A DNA stretch of 43,777 bases. Source: an uncultured Collinsella sp. GTDB taxonomy: Bacteria; Actinomycetota; Coriobacteriia; Coriobacteriales; Coriobacteriaceae. The first letter of the stretch is position 1. The number at the start of each line of letters is the position of its first letter. The stretch spans positions 1 through 43,777 of the forward strand of contig CAAETU010000010.1 in assembly GCA_900759045.1 (NCBI GenBank). The letters are read 5' to 3'. Positions 8,231 through 15,563 of the stretch are shown here, one piece after another. The position numbers and the translations under genes are program-made. The notes below the pieces were generated by a model, which worked only from the letters and a program-made list of their open reading frames with translations, ran no database searches and was not told the DNA's origin.

Positions 8231-9922
8231 TTAGTAGAAGTTCTGGATCCGCTGCAGATACATGACGGAATCGGGCAGGCCGCCCTCGCCAAAGGTCTTC
8301 TCGATGTACTCGATCAGGCCCTTCATCTCGTCGCGCACAAAGCTCACGTTCATGGACTCAAACTTTTTGAGCACCTTGCGGGCAATGATGTAGTCCATGC
8401 CGCCCAGCTCGGTGCCGCCGCATGCCACGTACACGGGGATAAAGTCGTACATCTGCTTGATGATACGGTTACCAAAGGCCAGCTTAAAGCGGGTCTGCAG
8501 GTACTGGTCCAGCTTGTGCATCTTCTCGAGCAGCTCGTCGTCGATCACGTACTCGACCTTGGCCTTTTGGAACAGATACTGTAGGTGGTCGGCCGTCACG
8601 TGCACGCGCTCGTGCGGCTCGCACTCAAACGCGTCGGCGCGCTCGTTGAGCTCGATGGGGATCGCGCGGTCGTACACCTTGTCCGTGATGGTAAAGGTGG
8701 AGTCGTCGTTGTTGGCCGTGCCGATAAACCACAGGCTGTCGGGAATGGTGAGCTTGCCGTCGTGCAGGCCCTTGGGGTCGGCGGCCCACTGGGTAGGCAC
8801 CAGGTCGAGCACCCACTCGTCGTGGCTGGGCATCTCGAGCACCGACAGGATCTCGGCAAAGTAGTACTCCACGCGGGCGAGGTTCATCTCGTCGAGCACG
8901 ATCATGGACGGGTCTTGGCGAAGCCCCGCCTCGTACACGGCGCGGAGGAACTCGGTCTCGTTAAAGCGCTTGGAAAACTCGTTGAAGTAGCCCAGCACCT
9001 CGGTGCGATCGCGAAAGCTCGGCTGCACCGACACGATGGTCGCGGGGTTATCCAGATAGCGGCTAAAGCTGTAGGGCAGCGAGGTCTTACCAGTACCCGA
9101 GATGCCCTCCAGAATCAGCAGCTTGGAGGCGGCCATGCCGGCCACAAAGCGGCGGATGACCTCGGGCGTGTAGTAGAGCTTCATCTGGCTGCAGGCGAAC
9201 GCACGGAAGCTGTCGACAAAATCCTCCAGCGAGATGGCATCGTCGTAGACCGGCGATTCCCAGTCGCGGTACTTAAGGTCCACAAGGGACAGCTTGGGGA
9301 AGCGGTTGGCCTGGGCGATCTCTTTTTCCTCGGCAAGGGTCTTGGCCTCGACGGTAGCCTTGGCCATGGCGGCCGCGGCGTCCTTAACGCCCGCGCCATC
9401 GAGCGCGAGCGATGCGTTGCCCGATACCACGGCGGCCGTGGCGCCCTCGGCCGCAGGCGCACCCGCGGCGGCGCCCACCACGTTGCCCACCGTGGGCAGG
9501 TGGTCGTCGGCCAGGGCCGAGGCGCCCACGTACGGAATCTGCTTGGTGCCGCCCATGGCATTGACCTTGAGCGCCAGCAGCTTGTTCTTCTCGTCCATGA
9601 GGTCGAGCACCTGCTTGTTGAGGCGGCCGATCTCGCGATAGAGCGCCTTGTTGGACGTGTCGTCGCGATGCAGGCGGCGGTTGATGCGGTAGCGGTGGAC
9701 CAGGATGGCCACGATCAGCACGGGGACCGCGATGAGCATGGCAAACAGAATGACCGCACCGATCTTGCCCACCAGGTCAAACGTGGTGAAGTAGGTCATA
9801 AAGATGCCGAAGTACTCAACCCAGCCAAATACCAGCAGGTTAAGGATGGAGCTCACGACGGCAACGAGGTTGTAGACGACCTTTGCCAGCAGCTCCCAGG
9901 CAAATCCCAGAAACTCACTCAC
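8231..9922 (-). CDS. Membrane-anchored McrB-like AAA+ ATPase
   Basis: A 563-residue protein with two N-terminal hydrophobic segments (about 15-45 and 54-77), a short coiled coil (about 95-120), an Ala/Gly-rich linker (about 145-195) and a C-terminal AAA+ domain. Walker A is GISGTGKT (273-280), Walker B is IVLDEMN (341-347), and the McrB-like sensor GTANNDDST is at 401-409, with a candidate arginine finger at Arg419. McrB in restriction systems is soluble and carries a DNA-binding N-terminus. Here that is replaced by membrane helices, which argues against restriction and for work at the membrane. The start is a GTG that overlaps the upstream signal peptidase gene by 8 bases. Confidence 0.85.
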   Translation of the reverse strand: MSEFLGFAWELLAKVVYNLVAVVSSILNLLVFGWVEYFGIFMTYFTTFDLVGKIGAVILFAMLIAVPVLIVAILVHRYRINRRLHRDDTSNKALYREIGRLNKQVLDLMDEKNKLLALKVNAMGGTKQIPYVGASALADDHLPTVGNVVGAAAGAPAAEGATAAVVSGNASLALDGAGVKDAAAAMAKATVEAKTLAEEKEIAQANRFPKLSLVDLKYRDWESPVYDDAISLEDFVDSFRAFACSQMKLYYTPEVIRRFVAGMAASKLLILEGISGTGKTSLPYSFSRYLDNPATIVSVQPSFRDRTEVLGYFNEFSKRFNETEFLRAVYEAGLRQDPSMIVLDEMNLARVEYYFAEILSVLEMPSHDEWVLDLVPTQWAADPKGLHDGKLTIPDSLWFIGTANNDDSTFTITDKVYDRAIPIELNERADAFECEPHERVHVTADHLQYLFQKAKVEYVIDDELLEKMHKLDQYLQTRFKLAFGNRIIKQMYDFIPVYVACGGTELGGMDYIIARKVLKKFESMNVSFVRDEMKGLIEYIEKTFGEGGLPDSVMYLQRIQNFY

Positions 9923-10661
9923 CGTCGGTACCCTCCTGCTTGGTCGCGTTCATCGCCGCCTCGGCCTCGGCCTTCAGACGACGGGCTTCCTCGAGCTTGG
10001 CCTCGGCCTGGGCGAGCTGCTCGGCGGCGTTATCGGCCGTGACGGTGGTGTCACCCTTGCCCTCGGCGTCCACGATGGCAGCCGCGGCGGCCAGGCGGTC
10101 CTCCTCGGCCATAGCGCGCTTGAGGTTCATGCCCACCACGATGAGGTGATACACCTGGTAGATAAAGAACAGCAGCATGGGCAGCACGATCACAATGAGG
10201 AAGCCCATGGAGCTGGACAGGAAGTCCATGACCTTGCCCATCTGCGGCAACGCGAACAGGTACTTGCCCACGATGTCGCCGTCGCTGATGATGTGCGTAT
10301 CGGCCACGTCGTTGTTGTCGCCCTTGGTGGTAAAGCTGCGCATGCCGTTGACCTCGTCGATGGCGGCGATGCGGTGCGTGTTGAGCGCGTACTCGTTGTC
10401 GATGATGGTATGGAACGTCACGATGTCGCCCACCTCGAGCTTGGAGGTGTCGCACTTTTTGATGAAGATGAGGTCGCCCTTGTTAAACGTGGGCGCCATG
10501 GAGTCGGACTGCACGGCGAGCGGGGTGAACCCGGCGATGTCAGAGACGCTGCCGTCCTCGCGCGTGGCGAGCGTGGTAAACGCATACAGGGCCGCCACCA
10601 GGATGATGATCCACATGACGACGCTCAACGCGATGGATGCGGCTTTTTTAACAGATTGCAT
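9915..10661 (-). CDS. SipW-type signal peptidase I (copy 2)
   Basis: A second membrane serine peptidase of the SipW type. An N-terminal helix (about 9-30) leads to the catalytic serine in QSDSMAPT (Ser54), and the catalytic histidine is in NTHR (His96). A second hydrophobic segment spans about 152-178. The tail (about 180-248) is a charged, alanine-rich helix that may form a coiled coil, longer than in ordinary signal peptidases. It lies directly between the four TasA-like genes and the AAA+ gene, and its stop codon overlaps the AAA+ start, which suggests coupled expression. It probably processes the adjacent secreted proteins. The two SipW copies are clearly diverged. Confidence 0.9.
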   Translation of the reverse strand: MQSVKKAASIALSVVMWIIILVAALYAFTTLATREDGSVSDIAGFTPLAVQSDSMAPTFNKGDLIFIKKCDTSKLEVGDIVTFHTIIDNEYALNTHRIAAIDEVNGMRSFTTKGDNNDVADTHIISDGDIVGKYLFALPQMGKVMDFLSSSMGFLIVIVLPMLLFFIYQVYHLIVVGMNLKRAMAEEDRLAAAAAIVDAEGKGDTTVTADNAAEQLAQAEAKLEEARRLKAEAEAAMNATKQEGTDGE

Positions 10662-10720
10662 GATGTCCCTTACTACCGTGTCTGTCTAGGTCGTGCGCGG
10701 CCCGGTGGCCGCCGTGCGTA

Positions 10721-11524
10721 TCACTGTTCCTCGATGCCCTCAAAGCGCATCGAAACCGAATAGTTAGCTCCCTTTAGCATATTAGTGCAATTTGGGTCCG
10801 TTCCCTCGAGCCATATGCGAACGGTTACCGGCTTGTCCGTATCTTTTATCAGGTCGAACATATCGCTGGCCGCGGTCGCCTCGCCCGAGCCGAGCCCAAA
10901 GACGGTGGCCGCGCCGGATGAACCCCCGCCCCCGTTGGGGTTGTAGACCCAGGTATGACCGTCGGCGGTAAAGCTCATGCGCATGGCGCTGGCCATGCCC
11001 TGCGTGTCGGAGCTAAACCGCGTGCCGGACACGCCGCCGTCGCCATCCTGCCCGGTCAGGCGCACGCGCAGGTCCGTGCTGCCCATAAAATGCAGCGTAA
11101 ACTCCAGGTAGGCGCCGGTGGCGGGATCGGCAGTAGAGCCGTCTTCGAAGGTAAAGGTCTGATAGTCGCTCGTGGTGACGGGCTTGAGCTTGGACGCATC
11201 GATGTCCACGCCCTTTTCGCTGGCGATACGCGCCGAGATCTGGTCGAAGCCCAGGCTGTGCACGTATTCGTCGAATGCGGCGTGCTCGTCCAGATCAAAG
11301 CGCAGCGAGCCGTCGGCGTTGGCGTCGATCATGAGCATACGGGTCTTGGCGCTATCGGCGATGGAGAACCAGGCGAACGTTGCCATGGCTATCGCCACCA
11401 GCGCAAACAGCACCAGCACCACGGTGGTGGTGAGCTTGCGGCGCAGGTCGGTATCGGCCGGCGCGGGGGCGTTGGGCTTGCCGGTGGCGGGCGTGCAGTT
11501 GGCGGCGGGTTGCTTACGCATCAT
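10721..11524 (-). CDS. TasA/camelysin-like secreted protein 4
   Basis: A 267-residue secreted protein. A long polar N-region (1-30) precedes a hydrophobic stretch (about 31-50) ending in MATFAWFS, the form of a SipW-dependent signal. The mature part carries Gly/Ser-rich loops. Near the C-terminus is IWLEGTDPNC (237-246), a signature shared with the other TasA-like proteins of this window. Such proteins form matrix fibres or surface structures in Bacillus; here that role is inferred. It is the fourth gene of the operon, 2 bases after the preceding stop and 59 bases before the signal peptidase gene. Confidence 0.78.
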   Translation of the reverse strand: MMRKQPAANCTPATGKPNAPAPADTDLRRKLTTTVVLVLFALVAIAMATFAWFSIADSAKTRMLMIDANADGSLRFDLDEHAAFDEYVHSLGFDQISARIASEKGVDIDASKLKPVTTSDYQTFTFEDGSTADPATGAYLEFTLHFMGSTDLRVRLTGQDGDGGVSGTRFSSDTQGMASAMRMSFTADGHTWVYNPNGGGGSSGAATVFGLGSGEATAASDMFDLIKDTDKPVTVRIWLEGTDPNCTNMLKGANYSVSMRFEGIEEQ

Positions 11525-11526
11525 GG

Positions 11527-12507
11527 CTACTCACCGTCCAGGGTCGCAAAGAGGGCCAGGTGCAGGGTGCCCGAGTCTTGATGCAGGTAGTCGGCGCTAT
11601 CGGGGTCGGTGCCCTCGATGTAGTAATAGATGTCCAGGCGATAGGTCTGGCCCAGCGCCAGCGTGGCGAGCGAGTTTTGCGGGCGCTCGGCCGTCTCGCC
11701 GGCGTCCAGGGTAAAGGCGGCCGGGTCCTGCTTCACGTCTGCACCGCAGGCAAGTTGGCCGTTTTGCCAGCCCAGCAGCATGCCATCGGCGTAGCCGGCA
11801 AGACCAGCCGGGGCGGTCGTGGGATGCTCGCCGCGATGGCCGCTATCGGAACTGTCGAGCTCAAAGATGTTGGTGGCGAGCACCTGGCCGCCGCTCGAGA
11901 CCTTGATGCCCACGCGGGCCGCGCGCAGCAGCTCGGCATCGGCACCCTGCGGAACCAGCGACTCGGCCAGATACAGGCTCACCTTGCCCTTAACCTTGCT
12001 GGCGCCCGTGCCCGTGATGGTGGGACGCAGGCCGATCCAGCCGTGATAGAACGCGGAGCCGTTGTCTTTTGCCTGCTCAAATACCGTGGCATCGCCGGCT
12101 GAGTTGTTTTGTGCGCAGGCAGCAAAGCCGTTGAGGTCGAAGGTCGAGACCGGGTAGAGCGTCGCGGCCCCGTTCGCGGTGGAGGCCAGAGATGCATCGC
12201 CTTGCTGCGACCAGCTGCCGGCGTCGGCGTCGCCCAGCTCCAGTACCAGCTTGGACGTGTCGCTGTGCACGCTCACCGAGTTGGTGTTGACCTTCATGTT
12301 GTTGGTAAACCAGGCGTAGGTCGCGGCGCCCAAGGTGGCGGCAAGCGCCACCATAACGAGCGCGATGTAGGCGCGCACGCGGTGGGCGTGGCGGCGGGTG
12401 TCAGAGTCCGAACCCACAGCGCGCTCGGCAGCAGCGGCGGGTGCGGTCCCCGGGGTTGCGCCCGCGGACTCGCTGGCGCCTACCTGCATGTGCTTATTCT
12501 TGTGCAT
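11527..12507 (-). CDS. TasA/camelysin-like secreted protein 3
   Basis: A 326-residue secreted protein with a long N-region (1-45), a hydrophobic stretch (about 46-62) and the signal end GAATYAWFTNN, as in SipW-dependent substrates. The C-terminal signature is YYIEGTDPDS (295-304); serine replaces the cysteine found in most of its paralogues. The middle contains a segment FDLNGFAACAQNN that parallels a DLSRFW/DNVLNGF segment in the neighbouring paralogues. It starts 13 bases after the preceding gene. Its function is inferred from the signal type and from the signal peptidases in the operon. Confidence 0.78.
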   Translation of the reverse strand: MHKNKHMQVGASESAGATPGTAPAAAAERAVGSDSDTRRHAHRVRAYIALVMVALAATLGAATYAWFTNNMKVNTNSVSVHSDTSKLVLELGDADAGSWSQQGDASLASTANGAATLYPVSTFDLNGFAACAQNNSAGDATVFEQAKDNGSAFYHGWIGLRPTITGTGASKVKGKVSLYLAESLVPQGADAELLRAARVGIKVSSGGQVLATNIFELDSSDSGHRGEHPTTAPAGLAGYADGMLLGWQNGQLACGADVKQDPAAFTLDAGETAERPQNSLATLALGQTYRLDIYYYIEGTDPDSADYLHQDSGTLHLALFATLDGE

Positions 12508-12520
12508 TTAGCTCGCCCCC

Positions 12521-13357
12521 TTATGCCTTGGCCGCGGCAAAGGCAAGCTGCAACACCACATCGCGGGCCTGGGCCTCGTCGATGCAATTGGCGTCGCAGC
12601 CTTCCATGTACACAACGTAGCGAACGCTTGCCACCTCGTTGGCGGCCAGCGCGCAGATGGGAGTGGCGCCTGCGCGCGCCGTGGGCGTGTCGCCGGTGCC
12701 GTCCATACTGTAGGCGCTTATGGCGCGCGCAGGGTCGGCGGTGTAGCTCCAGCCCGAAGCGCCGCCCGCTACGACCACGTCGTCTTGCGCCGTGGTGCGT
12801 CTGCTGGTAGCGCCTGCGGTATTGCCTAGGTCGTCGCAGGTAAAGATATGCGTTTGCGTGCCCGACTGGGTCGTGATGACCAGACCCAGGCGCAGCGCGG
12901 CCAGCAGCTGCGGGTCGCTCGACACGCTCATCTGGCCCTGATACAGATACACGTTGAGGGCGCTGTCGTTGCCTTTAAGGTACAGCGTGCCAGTGAGGGC
13001 ATAGTCGTCCAGCTGTGCGGTGCAGTCGGCGTAGTCGGTGGTAATGCCAGCGGCATTTTGGAAGGTGCCGCGCCAAAAACGGGAAAGATCGGCCGTCGAG
13101 ATGGGATAGAGCGTCTTATCGGCGGCGGCAAGCGTGGCCGTTGTGTCCCAGGGCCCGTTGGCCGAAAGGCCAATCTGCAGGTCGGACCCCTCGTCGCTTA
13201 CCGTGTGCGCCACGGGCGTCACATTGGTGTAGCGTGAGTTGCTAAACCAGGCGTAGGTGGCGGCGCTCAGGGCGGCTACCAGCACCAGCATCCATGCGGC
13301 CGCGGCAACCATGCGACGGCGTGAGCTTAGGATGTCTTTGATGTTCGATGCACTCAT
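12521..13357 (-). CDS. TasA/camelysin-like secreted protein 2
   Basis: A 278-residue secreted protein. Residues SSRRRM are followed by a hydrophobic stretch (about 16-33) ending in SAATYAWFSN, the SipW-dependent signal form. The C-terminal signature appears as VYMEGCDANC (249-258), with an extra cysteine at the position of Thr in the paralogue TDPNC form. The mature part has several cysteines, so disulfides are possible. It starts 11 bases after the first gene of the operon. No enzyme motif is visible; a structural surface role is the most likely. Confidence 0.78.
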   Translation of the reverse strand: MSASNIKDILSSRRRMVAAAAWMLVLVAALSAATYAWFSNSRYTNVTPVAHTVSDEGSDLQIGLSANGPWDTTATLAAADKTLYPISTADLSRFWRGTFQNAAGITTDYADCTAQLDDYALTGTLYLKGNDSALNVYLYQGQMSVSSDPQLLAALRLGLVITTQSGTQTHIFTCDDLGNTAGATSRRTTAQDDVVVAGGASGWSYTADPARAISAYSMDGTGDTPTARAGATPICALAANEVASVRYVVYMEGCDANCIDEAQARDVVLQLAFAAAKA

Positions 13358-13368
13358 ACCCAGCCCCC

Positions 13369-14253
13369 TTACGAACGCTTGCCGGCAAAGCGCAGCGCCA
13401 GCGATTGCAAGCTGGTGGCAGCAAGGTTGTTGGTGCAGTCGGGGTCACAGCCCTCCAGCCACACGTAGACATCCACACGCACGGGCGTGCTACGGTCGGC
13501 GCCCTTGGCAGCGGCGGGCAGGCTGCAGATCTTGGTCGTGGCCTCCTTGAGACTCACGATGCCGGTGTCTTCGTTGTAATCGCAGAAGTTTGCGCTGGTC
13601 AGCTGGTCAAAATGAATCGTGGAACCATCGGAGCGGGTGCTGTCGAGCACCAGGTGGTCCTGCTCGTTTTCGCCGGCATCCTTGCCGTCGAGCGTGTTAT
13701 AGCGCGCCTGGGGGTTGTGCTCGCCCGAGACCTCAAAGACGTACTGACCCGTAACGGTGTCACCCTGCCCCGGAGCATAGGTAACCAGCCCCACGCGCAG
13801 GGCGGTGGAGATGGGGTTTGCCGGATCTTGCTCGGTAAAGTCGATGCCCGACAGGTACACGTCGGTCGCGGCCGAGTTGGTGGCCAGGTACAGGGAGGTC
13901 TTGTAGTAGTCGGAATGCTCGGCCGTGCCAAACACGCTGGCAAACAGCGAGTCCTGCGTGGTTCCGCCGGTAAAGCCCATTACCTTTTGGAAGCCGTTGA
14001 GCACGTTGTCGGTCGAGACGGGATCGAGCAGGCCCGCAAAGTTCAGGCCGGCATTAGTTTTGTATTCGCCGTCGTACTCGTTGGAGATAAGGAAGGTAAC
14101 GCCCGTGCCCGCGGCCATCTTGACGTCGGTGATATGACGGTTGGCGTTGTAGATGTACCAGGCGTACGTTACAGCTCCGGCAACAGCAAGGGCCACTAGC
14201 AACGTGGCGAGCATGCGATTGAACTGTTTTTGCAGCGAACGCGCGTCCGACAT
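13369..14253 (-). CDS. TasA/camelysin-like secreted protein 1
   Basis: First gene of the eight-gene operon; 294 residues from the ATG at 14253, which has GGGGAGGGG just upstream. An upstream in-frame ATG at 14304 would add 17 residues but lacks a ribosome site. A hydrophobic stretch (about 14-30) ends in AVTYAWY, a SipW-type signal. The C-terminal signature is VWLEGCDPDC (264-273). The mature protein is acidic and Asp/Thr-rich. By family it should be secreted through Sec, cut by a SipW peptidase, and assembled at the surface; the last step is inference. Confidence 0.78.
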   Translation of the reverse strand: MSDARSLQKQFNRMLATLLVALAVAGAVTYAWYIYNANRHITDVKMAAGTGVTFLISNEYDGEYKTNAGLNFAGLLDPVSTDNVLNGFQKVMGFTGGTTQDSLFASVFGTAEHSDYYKTSLYLATNSAATDVYLSGIDFTEQDPANPISTALRVGLVTYAPGQGDTVTGQYVFEVSGEHNPQARYNTLDGKDAGENEQDHLVLDSTRSDGSTIHFDQLTSANFCDYNEDTGIVSLKEATTKICSLPAAAKGADRSTPVRVDVYVWLEGCDPDCTNNLAATSLQSLALRFAGKRS

Positions 14254-14425
14254 GCCCCTCCCCCATTTGCCGCGTTGTAAACTACCTGGACACCATTTGC
14301 CCATAATGGAGTTATTTTACGCGAATGTGCAGTTCATCGGGGGTACAAACGCGACTTTCCGCGTGCTGTTCGCACTGCATCGGGGCGGACAGGGTCACAA
14401 ATCGCCGCTTTTATAAAAATAGTTC

Positions 14426-14454
14426 TTGCCACTGGGCGGGAGCTCCGTTATATT
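14426..14454 (+). promoter_or_regulatory. Sigma70-type promoter of tRNA-Val
   Basis: TTGCCA (14426-14431), a 17-base spacer and TATATT (14449-14454), followed by the tRNA 30 bases downstream. Spacing and position fit a housekeeping promoter. Confidence 0.6.
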
Positions 14455-14483
14455 ATTCCCTGCGCACTCGCGCACCCTTGATC

Positions 14484-14558
14484 GGGCGTTTAGCTCAGGG
14501 GGAGAGCGCTTCCCTGACACGGAAGAGGTCAGAAGTTCAAATCTTCTAACGCCCACCA
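14484..14558 (+). tRNA. tRNA-Val (anticodon GAC), CCA encoded
   Basis: A full cloverleaf can be folded. The acceptor arms are GGGCGTT (14484-14490) and AACGCCC (14548-14554), the D-arm is GCTCAGGGGGAGAGC, the anticodon stem CTTCC/GGAAG holds the loop CTGACAC with anticodon GAC, and the T-loop contains GTTCAAATC. The 3' CCA is encoded (14556-14558). The mobile island starts right after it, so it is a probable integration site. Confidence 0.95.
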
Positions 14559-14566
14559 AATGTTCA

Positions 14567-14605
14567 ACCGGTCTACCTGCGAAAATGCGGTAGACCGGTT
14601 TCTTG
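14567..14605 (+). terminator. Terminator after tRNA-Val
   Basis: An 11-bp perfect stem (14567-14577 with 14589-14599) is followed by TTTCTT. It lies 9 bases after the tRNA and fits an intrinsic terminator for it. Confidence 0.75.
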
Positions 14606-14615
14606 TATATAGCGC

Positions 14616-14637
14616 TGTATCCCAAATGTATCCCAAA
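14616..14637. repeat. Tandem 11-bp repeat beside tRNA-Val
   Basis: TGTATCCCAAA occurs twice head to tail (14616-14626, 14627-14637), between the tRNA terminator and the IstB remnant. Short direct repeats next to a tRNA resemble arm-type integrase sites, but no integrase gene is present here, so this is only a suggestion. Confidence 0.5.
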
Positions 14638-14639
14638 AG

Positions 14640-14960
14640 GCGGCGCGCGAGCACTCGCTGGAGGCGGCGATGAGGGACATCGCCAGAAACGACCTGGTCA
14701 TCCTGGACGAGTTCGGCTACGTGCCGCTGGACCTCGACAGCGCGAGGCTGCTGTTCCAGGGGGTGTCGGACTGCTACGAGAGACACAGCCTGGTCATCAC
14801 CACAAACATTGAGTTCAGCAAGTGGGGCACGGTCCTGGGGGACGACAAGATGGCGGCGGCGATGATTGACCGCATCGTCCACCACGGCCGCCTGGTCGAG
14901 TTCACCGGCGCGAGTCACCGTATGGAGGCGACGCTCATGCTCGGCAAGGCGGTGGGATAG
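14640..14960 (+). pseudogene. IS21-family IstB ATPase remnant (C-terminal part)
   Basis: The reading frame is open from 14613 and resembles IstB, the AAA+ helper of IS21 transposases, from about 14640. Visible parts are the Walker B region DLVILDEFGYVPLD, the sensor VITTNIEFSKW, and the C-terminal MIDRIVHHGRLVEF. The N-terminal DNA-binding part and Walker A are missing, so only about 105 of some 250 residues remain. No IstA is present. An internal ATG at 14670 could start a 96-residue peptide, but it would lack ATP binding. It marks old transposition beside the tRNA. Confidence 0.85.
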
Positions 14961-14987
14961 GTTAACGCGGCGTGTTTGCCAAAGTGC

Positions 14988-15339
14988 TCAATTTGGTCGC
15001 GCCACAATGTTCAGTTTGTCGTCGACACAAACAGCGGCTCCCGCGTTTGGCAGCCCCGTGGTCCCAGCGGGCGCGGGGGGGACCGAGAAGAGCCAGGGCT
15101 CCGCCTCCTTGAGCGCGCCCACGTCGCCCCCGTGTTCGTCGAGAAGGGCACGCGCGGCCTTGACGCTCCGCGCCCCAGCGAGCCTGAGCTCAGTACTCCA
15201 CGCGCTCGTCGGCTGCTGCACCCTCCACCGCTTCGATCTCCGAGCGAAGGGCGTCCGCCACCTCTGCCGACCTCGCGTCCTCTTGCCCTTCCGCGAGCTC
15301 GACCTTCGCCGCCTCGTCGCCATGAGTCTCACCGTCCAT
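14988..15339 (-). pseudogene. Frameshifted phage scaffold-like remnant
   Basis: From an ATG at 15339 one frame gives an acidic helix (EVADALRSEIEAVEGA) ending in a TGA after about 49 residues. A second frame continues with LAGARSVKAARALLDEHGGD and ALKEAEPWLF. That order (acidic helix, an 'AGARSVKAARALLD' segment, then 'LKEAEPWLF' and a Gly/Thr-rich tail) is the layout of phage capsid scaffold (Gp20-type) proteins. A frameshift near 15190 joins the two. No other capsid genes are nearby, so it is a decayed prophage fragment. The family call is by pattern only. Confidence 0.5.
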
Positions 15340-15563
15340 GTATCCTGCTTTCAAATCGCGGCAGGCACAACAAGGCGCCCGCCCAGTTACTCGATACGAG
15401 CAGCCTAGACGGGCGTCACAAAGTGGCAGAGGGGCACGACTCTAATGCCAGGCATCTGCTGGTATCATTAGAGTGCAGCATTGGTTATGGGAGAGGACTT
15501 CACATCCCACAGCCAGTCAGACCTAAGTTGGCTTCGTCCTGCTATAGATTGAGGTGAAGGCGA

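Noticed and set aside
6095..8584. Open frame of 829 codons opposite the DUF2357-like gene
   Set aside because: The alanine-rich codons of the real gene leave the opposite strand free of stops. The Gly/Leu/His-rich product has no recognisable domain.
5885..9922. McrBC-type restriction system
   Set aside because: The ATPase has membrane helices instead of a DNA-binding domain, and the partner has no visible nuclease motif, so restriction is unlikely.
8585..10042. Open frame of 485 codons opposite the AAA+ gene
   Set aside because: Shadow of the AAA+ gene, which carries complete Walker motifs on the minus strand.
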